Positions 8,615 to 17,189 of a stretch of 64,000 nucleotides of DNA are shown here, one piece after another. Source of the stretch: an uncultured Caryophanales bacterium (GTDB lineage: Bacteria > Bacillota_I > Bacilli_A > RFN20 > CAG-288). How positions within the stretch are numbered: the first letter of the stretch is position 1; each line of letters begins with the position of its first letter. The translations under genes were made by a program, and so were the position numbers. The DNA is taken from NCBI GenBank assembly GCA_949287425.1, contig CASEGJ010000004.1:389727-453726 (forward strand), given 5' to 3'. The notes beneath the pieces were generated by a model. It was not told where the DNA came from. It did not search any database and saw only the letters and a program-made list of their open reading frames with translations.

Positions 8615-9061
8615 AACGCTGCCCTATAATATAGATATATTGTTGGAATAATAGGGGGATTTTATTAAAAATATGTTGTTCATTTCGCTATAAGTGTGCG
8701 TAATATATTAAAAGCGTTGTATATAGGCATTTATTGAAAATCTTATGAAAGCGAACTCATTACTGAATGTGATGAAACAATATTCAATTTTAATTTAGAG
8801 GAAGCGATAGTTCATAAATGACTTTTTAGTTTTAAACTACGAATAAGCTATTCATTTTAATACCAAAAAAGCAATCAAAATGAATAATATAAAAAGATAA
8901 TAAATAAGGAAACAAAAGTGAACGTTAGTAGTCTTTTAATCGAAAAAAGTGAAAATAAAACTTTCAGATGACTTACCAGTATCATTTAATATGGCATAAA
9001 ATATGCTAAAATAAATAGATATTTTGAATGTTAAAGATAATCTAAATGAGGTAATAAATTT
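8615..9061. other. AT-rich gene-free stretch with one coding relic
   Basis: No intact gene. The frame 8744-8821 reads YESELITECDETIFNFNLEEAIVHK then TGA, in this window most likely a gene-end relic (here abbreviated by its ends, 25 residues). The rest is AT-rich and featureless except for the ribosome site (GAGGTAATAA) of the following glycosyltransferase. Confidence 0.45.
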
Positions 9062-9775
9062 ATGAAAATATCAGTGGTAATGATTTGTTACAATAGGGAA
9101 AAAACAATCTACAGCGCTCTTAGTTCTATTGCTAAACAATTGAATAATGATGATGAAATAATAGTAAGTGATGATAATTCTAGCGATCAGACAATAGATA
9201 TAGTTAAACAGCTTCAAAACGAATATCCTATTATTAAAATTTTTGAACACTCTAATTTAGGTATTGAAGAAAATATGAAGTTTGCTTTTTCTAAATGTCA
9301 AAATGAAATTGTTGTAATTGCTGATTCAGATGATATTTCTCTATTAGGGAGAATAGAAAAAATACGTTCTTGTTTTGAATCAAACTCCAAATTAGAGGTT
9401 ATATATCACAATGCTGAAATTATCGATGAAAATAATAATGTTACTTCTTTAAATTTCTTTGAGACTTTTAATCAAAAGTCTTCGTTGATAAATATGATGA
9501 TAAAAACGACGTTTTATGGAGCGTGCATGGCTTTTAAAACTTCATTTATTAATATGTATGCTAAAAACATTGTTGCTAATTCTATACCTTGGGATCGCTA
9601 TTTAGGTTTTATTGCTAAAGCTAGAAAAACTCTAATGTTTTTACCTGATGATAAATTGCTTCAATATAGACGTTGGCTAGATAACGCTTCAATAAAAAAG
9701 AAAAGCAGCTTGATTCAAAAATTCAAGGTCCGCTTTTCTTGGCTTAAGCTTTATATAAAATATCGCTTCAATTAA
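9062..9775 (+). CDS. Family 2 glycosyltransferase
   Basis: Inverting GT-A glycosyltransferase of 237 residues. The N-terminus is typical (SVVMICYNREKTIYSALSSI, residues 4-23), followed by the nucleotide-binding EIIVSDDNSSDQT (about 36-48) and the metal-binding ADSDD (about 88-92). At 237 residues it is shorter than most GT2 enzymes but has no visible break. It has no membrane segment, so it works in the cytoplasm or loosely at the membrane. The next gene, convergent and 14 bases away, is a sialyltransferase-like lipoprotein, so the two may belong to one surface-glycan locus. Substrate unknown. Confidence 0.9.
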   Translation: MKISVVMICYNREKTIYSALSSIAKQLNNDDEIIVSDDNSSDQTIDIVKQLQNEYPIIKIFEHSNLGIEENMKFAFSKCQNEIVVIADSDDISLLGRIEKIRSCFESNSKLEVIYHNAEIIDENNNVTSLNFFETFNQKSSLINMMIKTTFYGACMAFKTSFINMYAKNIVANSIPWDRYLGFIAKARKTLMFLPDDKLLQYRRWLDNASIKKKSSLIQKFKVRFSWLKLYIKYRFN

Positions 9776-9789
9776 ATAATGATTATCAA

Positions 9790-11316
9790 TTAATTTTTAG
9801 CAAGCTCATCAAAAACAAATGTAGTGTTTTCAAATAAGTTTAATACGCCTGAATAAGTTGAATTGTTATTTAATTCTTCTTCTGTTGAAAATAGGCAGAT
9901 AATTTGATTTTCTTTAGCTGAAAGAAAAGTGGTAGTTAAATATCCGCCAGTATAGACATCAGGATAGAAAGTTAACAAGATTTCAGCAGGAGTTGAGCCA
10001 GGTAATTCAACGATGTTATTTTTATTAAAATAGTCTACTCTTTCATCGTTAGATGGGTAAGCAGGATGACCTTTATAGAAAATATCATAAGTATCGCTGT
10101 AATTTTCGATAACAAAATTCATCGTTTGTTCAAAATTGTATTTATAGGAATCTTCAACTGAAGGGGAAGTGCCTAAAATTACTAAGTTAGGTTTACTAGA
10201 TTTTTCAAAAAGTTCAGCAACAGATTCTTCTTGACCATTATTAGACCATCTTGTACCAAAAAGATATTCAAATTTCGATTTTAAATTAGCATCCTTATTA
10301 AAAGTTTCATACATTTCTTGATATGAAAGTTTAGTTAAAGTTTTATCGATTAGTTCTTTTAATTGTTCATCTTGAGCGTTGTTAATTAAAGTAGCTTTAT
10401 CGTAAACATAGTAGTTGACGTTGTCTTTTATGCTAGCTAAAGCAAAGTTACCTTCAATATTGTTAATAGTATTGTAATTTGGGCGGCTATTTATGTTTTT
10501 TAAAACATCTTCTACGTTATTTTTATAAGTTAAATATTGATCGTAAGTTTTAAGATTTTCACTAAAAGCTGAGTTAGTTCAAATACCATCAGTTAAGAAA
10601 TTAACAGTAAAGTTATCTTCACTAAAATATTTAAACATATCTACAACCATATCAGTTTCATCAGCATCGCAAGTATAAAGATTAACTTTAACATCTGGTA
10701 AATCAGTTACTAAATCGCGAATAAACGTTCTAGTAGCTGGAAGGTCATTATTGTGGAAAGAATCAAAATCATTATTTTGATAGTTTTCTCTAATTCCAGG
10801 AACTAAATGCCAGTTAGAAGGAAGATAATCCCATTTATATGTACTACCTCTATCTAGGACAATATAAGATGGAATATCTTTTTGTAAAGCAAGGTAAGAA
10901 AAGATAGAAACTGGAGCAGTTGCACGTAAATAGCCGATGTTAATTTCAGCAACATCAAGAGTAAAATTGTTTTTTAAATAAGTTGTGTTATCAGTTTTGT
11001 TTTTAACTACTAAAGTGAATTTACCATGTCTAGGTAATTCAATTTCCATATCTTCTAAGACGTTATCAACACTTGAAATTAATTCATTATTGCTATTGTA
11101 AATTTCATATTTAGTATTTGATAGATTGATAGTACCAGTTAAACTGACATCTATTTTCAATGATTCATCTATCTGTTCAATAGTTAGATTTATATTTTGA
11201 TTAAAATCTTGATTAGAACTAGAAGAGCTAGATAAGCTTGTGGTTGGTTGTTGGTTATCGCAGCTTACTAAGCTAATAATAGCAAGTGGTAACAATAATA
11301 ATTTAGTAATTTTCAT
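9790..11316 (-). pseudogene. Sialyltransferase-like (GT80-like) lipoprotein split by an in-frame TGA
   Basis: One frame of 509 codons from ATG 11316 to the stop at 9790, interrupted only by TGA at 10579-10581. The N-terminus is a lipoprotein signal (lipobox LVSC, Cys19) with a serine-run linker. The C-terminal part resembles GT80 (PM0188/Photobacterium) sialyltransferases by eye: LVILGTSPS, then DIFYKGHPAYP, then VELPGSTPAEILLTFYPDVYTGGYLTTTFLSA and IICLFST correspond to FVFTGTT, DLFFKGHPG, a SFEVLMMTDMLPD...GIASSLYF segment and IVFTST. The GT80 catalytic Asp (in YVDHASLP) seems to be Arg here (YLRATAPV). TGA follows GI and precedes TNSAFSEN, where Trp would fit. No other stop or shift occurs on either side. 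The gene has its own promoter (11344-11372). It is either recently inactivated, translated as two pieces, or subject to readthrough. Confidence 0.75.
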
Positions 11317-11343
11317 TTTTTTATTTCTCCTAAAACGTTATAT

Positions 11344-11372
11344 ATATTATGTTATTTAATTGAAAAATTCAA
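11344..11372 (-). promoter_or_regulatory. Promoter of the sialyltransferase-like gene
   Basis: On the minus strand TTGAAT (11367-11372) and TAATAT (11344-11349) are 17 bases apart, with the ribosome site TAGGAGAAATAA next to the ATG at 11316. Confidence 0.65.
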
Positions 11373-11425
11373 GCGATTAGAAAGAGTGATAAAATATATT
11401 TGAAAACATAACTAGGAGAAACAAA

Positions 11426-12184
11426 ATGAAAGTATTGATTACTGGGGCTTCCTCAGGGTTAGGTAAACAGTTTGCTAAAATTTATTATTCAAAAGGCTGT
11501 GATTTAATTTTAGTTGCGAGAAATATCGATAAATTAAATAAATTGAAAAGAGAATTGGAATTAGAAAAAAGCAATTCTAAAATTGAAATAGTTAGTTTGG
11601 ATTTATCAAAAGAAGAAAATTGTGAAAACTTAGTTAATCGATATCGCGATGTTGATATTTTAATAAATAATGCTGGTTTTGGCGATTGTGGATATTTTGA
11701 TTCTACTAGTTTAGATAAAGAACTTTCTATGATAGATACAAATATTATCGCTTATCATATTTTAACTAAGTTATATTTAATTCAAATGGAAAAGAGAAAG
11801 TTTGGTAAGATATTAAATGTCGCATCTATCGCTGGTTTTCTTCCAGGTCCATTAATGGCAACTTATTATGCTAGTAAAAGTTATGTTGTTAGACTATCTG
11901 AAGGGGTTAATCAAGAGTTAAAAAAGAAAAAATCAAGCGTTAAAATAAGCATTTTATGTCCAGGACCAGTAAAAACTAACTTTAGTTCAGTAGCAAATGT
12001 AAAATTTAAATTAAAAGAGGCTGATAGTAGTAAGATTGCTAAATATACTATAAAGAAATTTGAAAAAGGAAAATTTTATATCGTTCCAAAATTTGAAATT
12101 AAGCTAGTAAGATTTTTAGCTAAATTAGTTCCAACTTCTTTAGTTAGTCAAGTTGTCTATAAAGTTCAAAGAAAGAAGCTGTAG
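11426..12184 (+). CDS. Short-chain dehydrogenase/reductase
   Basis: NAD(P)-dependent classical SDR of 252 residues. It shows the cofactor motif TGASSGLGK (residues 6-14), an Arg after strand 2 (VARN) that favours NADP, the NNAG motif (INNAGFGD, about 84), the catalytic Ser in VASIAGF and the YxxxK pair in YYASK (about 150). The substrate is not predictable. The ribosome site AACTAGGAGAAAC precedes the ATG. It is divergent from the sialyltransferase-like gene and stands alone. Confidence 0.93.
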   Translation: MKVLITGASSGLGKQFAKIYYSKGCDLILVARNIDKLNKLKRELELEKSNSKIEIVSLDLSKEENCENLVNRYRDVDILINNAGFGDCGYFDSTSLDKELSMIDTNIIAYHILTKLYLIQMEKRKFGKILNVASIAGFLPGPLMATYYASKSYVVRLSEGVNQELKKKKSSVKISILCPGPVKTNFSSVANVKFKLKEADSSKIAKYTIKKFEKGKFYIVPKFEIKLVRFLAKLVPTSLVSQVVYKVQRKKL

Positions 12185-12315
12185 ATATTTTATAATTAAG
12201 ATATTTATGGCGAATTAAAAACCGAAGCTAATTATTGTAAAAAATAGACGTTATATATTTTTTAATTGAAATTAAAGACAAAAAATGTTACTTTAGAAAT
12301 ATCGGAGGTATTTTT

Positions 12316-12696
12316 ATGAAAACCGCTGCAAAAGTGTTTTTAATCTTAGGTATGGTTTCGGCTGTTTCTACGTTTTATTATACTTGGTTTTTTGGAATTA
12401 TTTATACGTTATTATCTCTATTTATTGGAATTATGACTTATAGAAAACTTAATACAGCTTCATCTAAGCATGAAATAATAGGTTGGGGTATTGCAAGCTT
12501 GATAATTGTTAATATAATTGCTGGAATTTTAATTTTGTGTTTGAAAGATTCTGATTTTAATAACAGCTATGAAACTACTTCAATATCTGATTTAGAAACA
12601 AAGCTTAATGAGCTTGATAAATTAAGAAAAGTTGGCACAATTACTGAAGATGAATATCAGGAATTAAGAAAGAAATTACTTGGAGGTGAAAAATAA
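12316..12696 (+). CDS. Small membrane protein with SHOCT tail (first of a pair)
   Basis: 126 residues. It starts MKTAAKVFLILGMVSAV and has three likely membrane helices (about 5-25, 28-45, 55-80). The C-terminal motif, about residues 93-122 (LETKLNELDKLRKVGTITEDEY then ELRKKLL), is a SHOCT domain, a short helical element often on membrane and secreted proteins. The downstream gene is a paralogue starting with the same MKTAAKVF and overlapping by one base (TAATG). The role is unknown; SHOCT may mediate oligomerisation. Confidence 0.82.
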   Translation: MKTAAKVFLILGMVSAVSTFYYTWFFGIIYTLLSLFIGIMTYRKLNTASSKHEIIGWGIASLIIVNIIAGILILCLKDSDFNNSYETTSISDLETKLNELDKLRKVGTITEDEYQELRKKLLGGEK

Positions 12697-13169
12697 TGAA
12701 AACTGCAGCTAAAGTCTTTATTGTTTTGTCTATTATATGTTTTTCAATAGCGCTGCTAATTTTAATAATTTCATTAGCAGTAATATTTGCTACTATACAA
12801 GATCCTAGCATTAATCAATCTGAAATTCAGATGGTAATTAACACTTATGTTGCATTTATAATTATTTTAAGCATTTTATTGATAGCTAGTATTGTTATTG
12901 CTGTTTTTACTTTTAAAGCTTTAAATAGAGGTATGAGTAAAAATCAAGCAATATTATATGGTTTGTTAAATTTACTTTTAGTCAATGTTATTTCAGGAAT
13001 ATTGATTTTAGTAATGGATACTGAAGAAGATGTAAATGGCATTTCTAAATCTAAAAATTTAAGTAGCGATTTAACCGAATTAAATAGCTTATATGAAAAA
13101 GGAATGATTACTGAAGAAGAATATAATGATTTAAAAAAGAAATTAATTGAGAAAAATATTTTAAAATAA
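12696..13169 (+). CDS. Small membrane protein with SHOCT tail (second of a pair)
   Basis: 157 residues, a paralogue of the gene just upstream. It has the identical start MKTAAKVF, three predicted membrane helices (about 8-35, 50-75, 86-110) and a C-terminal SHOCT domain (LNSLYEKGMITEEEYNDLKK). Its ATG overlaps the TAA of the first gene by one base, with GGAGGTG as ribosome site, so translation is coupled. Ratio control or a hetero-oligomer is a reasonable inference. Confidence 0.82.
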   Translation: MKTAAKVFIVLSIICFSIALLILIISLAVIFATIQDPSINQSEIQMVINTYVAFIIILSILLIASIVIAVFTFKALNRGMSKNQAILYGLLNLLLVNVISGILILVMDTEEDVNGISKSKNLSSDLTELNSLYEKGMITEEEYNDLKKKLIEKNILK

Positions 13170-13178
13170 CATTTTATT

Positions 13179-14390
13179 ATGCAAAAGCTGTTTCAAGATA
13201 TATTGGATAATTATCTTTTGTTGCCAAAGTTAGTTAGTAATTCTTCAGATGTTTACGATAAATTAACGAGGCTTTTACCTAATGAAATTAGCAAGATTTT
13301 AAATAGGAACGATTTAATAGTTAAAGGTTCTATTGGTCAAGGCGTTAAGTCATTTAACCCGTGGATTTCTATTTTAAATAAAAATATCGCTATTAGTACT
13401 CAAGATGGTTTATATATATGCTATCTATTTAGAAAAGATATGCGTGGCTTTTACCTTGTTTTGATGCAAGGAATCACTTATTTTACTAGTGCATATAAAT
13501 CTAACAAGTACAAAGCTGCTAAGTTAGTCGGTGATTATTTTTTAAAAGAAATTGCGGATTTACACCAATTTTCTAACAAGCCAATTGATTTAAATACTGA
13601 TTCTAACCGCGGAAAAGGGTATGAAAAAACTACTATAATTTCTAAATATTATCCTTCAAACAAATTTAGTGAAGATGAATTGATTCACGATTTAGAGACT
13701 CTTACAAATATATATGATGAGATAGTTAGCTATTTTTCATATTCTAATTATGAAGATATTGTTAAAGAAGTCCTCGCATATGAAGATAGTTATAACAATC
13801 CTAAATTTAACGTTGATAAAGCTAGTAAATTAATTAAAGATGTTTTAGATGAAAATGGGGTTTTTCCCAATGATTTTAATAGAAAATTAATTCAAGTTGT
13901 CCCTAAAATAGATAGAACTTACAAGTTTAGAAGATTGACAAATCCACTATTAAATAAAATAGATTATTTAAAGAAATGTAAAGAGGACCTCCGCGTTGGT
14001 TTATTAGGTGAAAAATTGATTCTTTCTTATGAAAAAGAAAGGTTAATTAAATCTAATTTAGCTAATTATGCCGATAAAATTGAATGGGTATCTTCTCGTT
14101 CAGATTCGTTTGGTTTTGATATAAAATCTTTCGATTTAATTGATTCTAAACCAACACCTATTCAAATAGAAGTAAAGTCAACTTCATGTAAATACGATAT
14201 AGAATTTCCAGTTTCTAAAAGTGAAGTTAATAAATCTAAAGAATTATCAAAAACTTACTTTGTTTATAGGTTATATAATATCAATTCAACAGATGTTAAA
14301 TTTTATCGAGTTAAAGGAGCGATAGAAGATAATTTTGAATTAGATCCAATTACATATTTAGCTAGATATAGAGGTCTTATTAATAAATAA
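13179..14390 (+). CDS. McrB N-terminal domain fused to DUF3883 nuclease-like domain
   Basis: 403 residues. The N-terminal part (about 1-190) matches the DUF3578/McrB_N fold that reads modified DNA in type IV restriction: VKGSIGQGVKSFNPWISIL (48-66), STQDGLYICYLFRKDMRGFYL and LMQGIT. The C-terminal part (about 265-390) is DUF3883 (NO VEIN type), a PD-(D/E)XK-like domain with GE (LLGEKLILSYE), GFDI (Asp314) and IEVKST (Glu331, Lys333). It has no McrB GTPase. Family knowledge suggests a modification-dependent restriction or DNA-targeting protein; activity is inference. It starts 9 bases after the SHOCT gene without a clear ribosome site and ends in a strong terminator. Confidence 0.82.
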   Translation: MQKLFQDILDNYLLLPKLVSNSSDVYDKLTRLLPNEISKILNRNDLIVKGSIGQGVKSFNPWISILNKNIAISTQDGLYICYLFRKDMRGFYLVLMQGITYFTSAYKSNKYKAAKLVGDYFLKEIADLHQFSNKPIDLNTDSNRGKGYEKTTIISKYYPSNKFSEDELIHDLETLTNIYDEIVSYFSYSNYEDIVKEVLAYEDSYNNPKFNVDKASKLIKDVLDENGVFPNDFNRKLIQVVPKIDRTYKFRRLTNPLLNKIDYLKKCKEDLRVGLLGEKLILSYEKERLIKSNLANYADKIEWVSSRSDSFGFDIKSFDLIDSKPTPIQIEVKSTSCKYDIEFPVSKSEVNKSKELSKTYFVYRLYNINSTDVKFYRVKGAIEDNFELDPITYLARYRGLINK

Positions 14391-14416
14391 GATTTTTAAA
14401 AGAACATATTTAAGCG

Positions 14417-14446
14417 ACTTTAATTTTGCAAAATTAAAGTTTTTTT
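14417..14446 (+). terminator. Terminator after the McrB_N-DUF3883 gene
   Basis: A perfect 11-base inverted repeat ACTTTAATTTT / AAAATTAAAGT with a 2-base gap (14428-14429) is followed by a T run to 14446. Confidence 0.9.
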
Positions 14447-14536
14447 ATGAATACAATTGACAAATTTAAATGGGGGGTCTTTTCTTATGATTTTAAAAAA
14501 AGTATAAATAACCTATAATAATTTTAGGTGATATTT

Positions 14537-16015
14537 ATGAAATATATTTTAGTAATTGACCAAGGAACAACATCAACTAGAGCTATTTTATACGATAATA
14601 AGTGCAATTTAATTTATAAATCACAACAGGATTTTAAACAATATTATCCTAAAGTAGGTTATGTTGAACACGATCCTAAAGAAATCGTTCAAACTGTTAG
14701 AAAAGTTATATCTGATGTTGTAAATCAAACTAATATCGGCTATGACGAAATTCAATGTATTGGAATTACTAATCAAAGGGAAACAATAGTCGCTTTTGAT
14801 AAAAAAGATGGACGACCATTATATAATGGGATTGTTTGGCAATGTCGTAGAAGTCAAGACTATTGTAAACAATTAGAAAAAGATGGTTGCAATGATTTGA
14901 TTTATTCAAAAACAGGTTTGAAAATCGATCCGTATTTTTCAGCAACTAAAATAAAATGGCTTTTTGATAATGTTAAAGAAGTTGCTGAACTCGCCAAAAA
15001 AGGTGAATTAGGCTTAGGTACGATAGATACATATTTAATGTATATTCTTTCTAAAGGAAAAATATATGCTAGCGATTATACTAACGCTTCAAGAACCATG
15101 TTATTTAATATTCACAGTTTAACTTGGGATAAGCAATTATGCGATTTATTTAATATACCGATAGATATTTTACCTATTGTTAAACCTTCAGGTTCATATT
15201 TTGGATTAACTAGTAAAGATATTATTGGAATGGAGGTGCCAATTACTGGTGTAAGTGGAGATCAGCAAGCTTCATTATTTGGACAACTTTGCCTAGATAA
15301 TTCTAAAGTCAAAGTGACATATGGAACAGGATGTTTTTTATTAATGAATACTGAAAGTGAATTAATTAATAGCAAAAGCGGATTGCTAACTACTTTAGCG
15401 TGTTCGTTAGATAATAAACCTAATTACGCTTTAGAAGGAAGTGTATTTATGGGAGGGGGATTGATATCTTGGTTAAAAGATGAATTAGGTTTAATTTCTA
15501 ATGTTAGTGAATCTGAAAAACTTTCCTTAGAAGTAAAAGATTCTAACAATGTAGTAATTGTACCAGCCTTTGTTGGTTTAGGAGCTCCATATTGGAATTC
15601 TAGTTCAAGAGGAATAATAACCGGATTAACTAGAGGCGTTAATAAAAGCCATATTGTTAGAGCCTGTTTAGAAGCTATTGCTTATCAAGTTTACGATGTA
15701 ATTAAAGCGATGGAAAAAGACACTTTATCTTCATTAAAAGAAATTAGAGTTGATGGTGGAGCTAGTCAAAATAATTTTTTGATGCAATTTCAAGCTGATT
15801 TATTAAACATGAATATAATTAGGCCGTTAGATTTTGAACTTACTAGTAAAGGAGCTGCTTATCTTTCAGGAATTACTTCTAATTTATTTACATTAAAGGA
15901 AATAAAAAGCCTTCCAGTTCCTAGCACAAATTTCATTTCAAAAATCGATGCTAGTAAACAAGAAGAGCTTATTAAAAAATGGCAACAGGCATTAAAATTA
16001 GCCTTAGCTTATTAA
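14537..16015 (+). CDS. glpK: Glycerol kinase
   Basis: Phosphorylates glycerol to glycerol-3-phosphate with ATP, feeding glycolysis and lipid synthesis. FGGY family, 492 residues, full length. The N-terminal phosphate motif is DQGTTSTRA (about 8-16), followed by ITNQRET, IVWQCRR and YTNASRT; the C-terminal half has GGGLISWLKD, GLGAPYW and RVDGGASQNNFLMQFQADLL. I chose ATG 14537 because the ribosome site TAGGTGA covers the alternative GTG at 14528. A TATAAT at 14514-14519 could be the -10 box. No glpF or glpD is adjacent. The 3' end overlaps the convergent transporter by 4 bases. Confidence 0.97.
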   Translation: MKYILVIDQGTTSTRAILYDNKCNLIYKSQQDFKQYYPKVGYVEHDPKEIVQTVRKVISDVVNQTNIGYDEIQCIGITNQRETIVAFDKKDGRPLYNGIVWQCRRSQDYCKQLEKDGCNDLIYSKTGLKIDPYFSATKIKWLFDNVKEVAELAKKGELGLGTIDTYLMYILSKGKIYASDYTNASRTMLFNIHSLTWDKQLCDLFNIPIDILPIVKPSGSYFGLTSKDIIGMEVPITGVSGDQQASLFGQLCLDNSKVKVTYGTGCFLLMNTESELINSKSGLLTTLACSLDNKPNYALEGSVFMGGGLISWLKDELGLISNVSESEKLSLEVKDSNNVVIVPAFVGLGAPYWNSSSRGIITGLTRGVNKSHIVRACLEAIAYQVYDVIKAMEKDTLSSLKEIRVDGGASQNNFLMQFQADLLNMNIIRPLDFELTSKGAAYLSGITSNLFTLKEIKSLPVPSTNFISKIDASKQEELIKKWQQALKLALAY

Positions 16016-17052
16016 AGCAAAGCCATTGATCTTAAAACGACAATAAATCCAAAGATAGTTATAATAGAAAATAGGGAAGTCCAAACGACTAGTTGACTTG
16101 CTAGTTTACCATCGTTATTCATTTGTTCAGCCATAATAGCGCTAGAAACAGCGACAGGTGAAGCAAATAAAGCGATTAGCGCAGGATAGACAGATTCATC
16201 GAAGTTTATTAAATTGGTATATTTAGAAAGAATAATTGCTCCGCCAATACCAATCAATGGAACGATTAAGACTCTTGATAAAGTTCCACCAATAATTGGT
16301 TTAAGCATGCCTTTAACAGTTGAGAAATCAAACATACCACCTAAAACAACTAAAGCTAGTGGAGAAGCAATATTAGCTAAATCAGTAACGCATTTAAAAA
16401 ACAATTTACAATCTCTTTCTAAAGAGAAAACTAAGCTGCCATCGCTATTAGTAGGAATAGCATATCTAATTCCTAAAACGACTAAACCGATAACAACACC
16501 GATAATTAGCGGGTTAGTAACAACGCCTTTTAAAGTTTTTAAAAGGTGTTTACCTAAAGAGGTTTTTTCGTTTTCATTTTGATTAGTGTCAAACATAGTT
16601 AAAGATATAACAGCTAAGACATTAAAGGTTGGAATTGAAAAAGCAGAAAGTAAAGCGGCGATAGCTTGACCATTAGTTCCACCTAATGAAGTAGCTAAAG
16701 AAACGCCGATTATTGCGTAATTGGAACGAAATACACATTGTAAAATAACTCCTTTTTGTCTTGGGTCTTTAACAAAGAATTTACAACATAAAGCACCGAT
16801 AACAAAAGCGAGAATAATACATATTTCAGAATAGAGAACAACACTCCAATCTATGCTTTCAAAAGATTCGATAGAGTAGACGTTATAAAATAGTAAACAA
16901 GGTAAACAGACATTGAAAACAAAAGAGTTTCCGACTTTTAAAAAGCCATCTGTTAAAAAGTGAATTCTTTTTAAAATGTAGCCTAATAAAATTAATAAAA
17001 TGATAGGTAAGATAGCATCAAGCGCAAATTTAAACGTATCTAATATTTCCAT
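16012..17052 (-). CDS. AEC-family (auxin efflux carrier-like) membrane transporter
   Basis: 346 residues from ATG 17052 (TTG 17064 is an alternative; neither has a close ribosome site, and AAAGGAGAAG lies about 30 bases upstream). About ten hydrophobic helices in two inverted halves, with the AEC signatures LPIILLILLGYILKR near the N-terminus, NVCLPCLLFYNV, and SNYAIIGVSLA in the first half. Bacterial members export or import small organic acids such as malate; the substrate here is unknown. It converges on glpK, so co-transcription with it is not possible. Confidence 0.88.
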   Translation of the reverse strand: MEILDTFKFALDAILPIILLILLGYILKRIHFLTDGFLKVGNSFVFNVCLPCLLFYNVYSIESFESIDWSVVLYSEICIILAFVIGALCCKFFVKDPRQKGVILQCVFRSNYAIIGVSLATSLGGTNGQAIAALLSAFSIPTFNVLAVISLTMFDTNQNENEKTSLGKHLLKTLKGVVTNPLIIGVVIGLVVLGIRYAIPTNSDGSLVFSLERDCKLFFKCVTDLANIASPLALVVLGGMFDFSTVKGMLKPIIGGTLSRVLIVPLIGIGGAIILSKYTNLINFDESVYPALIALFASPVAVSSAIMAEQMNNDGKLASQLVVWTSLFSIITIFGFIVVLRSMALL

Positions 17053-17155
17053 AAAATTTAACAACTAAGAACAATTGAGTCTAGTTAACTTCTCCTTTCA
17101 AGAAATAATTTTAAATATTTCGCAATAGAAAATTAATATTAAAATATAAAAAAAG

Positions 17156-17183
17156 TGTTTCATTTTGAAACATGTTATATAAT
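17156..17183 (+). promoter_or_regulatory. Palindrome and -10 box of a likely leaderless transcript
   Basis: TGTTTCA-TTT-TGAAACA (17156-17172) is a perfect 7+7 palindrome directly before TATAAT (17178-17183). The ATG at 17190 is 6 bases after the -10 box, where transcription is expected to start. No good -35 box is visible, so an activator bound to the palindrome is plausible. Confidence 0.6.
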
Positions 17184-17189
17184 ATTGGT

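Noticed and set aside
10579-10581. TGA read as Trp throughout (Mycoplasma code)
   Set aside because: TGA acts as a stop in alaS (28462), in the 50308-50691 and 52487-53158 genes at ATGA overlaps, and Trp is coded by TGG everywhere; only one gene has an in-frame TGA.
14528-14536. GTG start for glpK
   Set aside because: The ribosome site TAGGTGA covers this codon; ATG 14537 is correctly spaced and gives the family N-terminus.
17172-17189. Earlier ATG for the PrpR_N regulator
   Set aside because: It lies upstream of the -10 box TATAAT at 17178-17183, so it would not be transcribed from that promoter.
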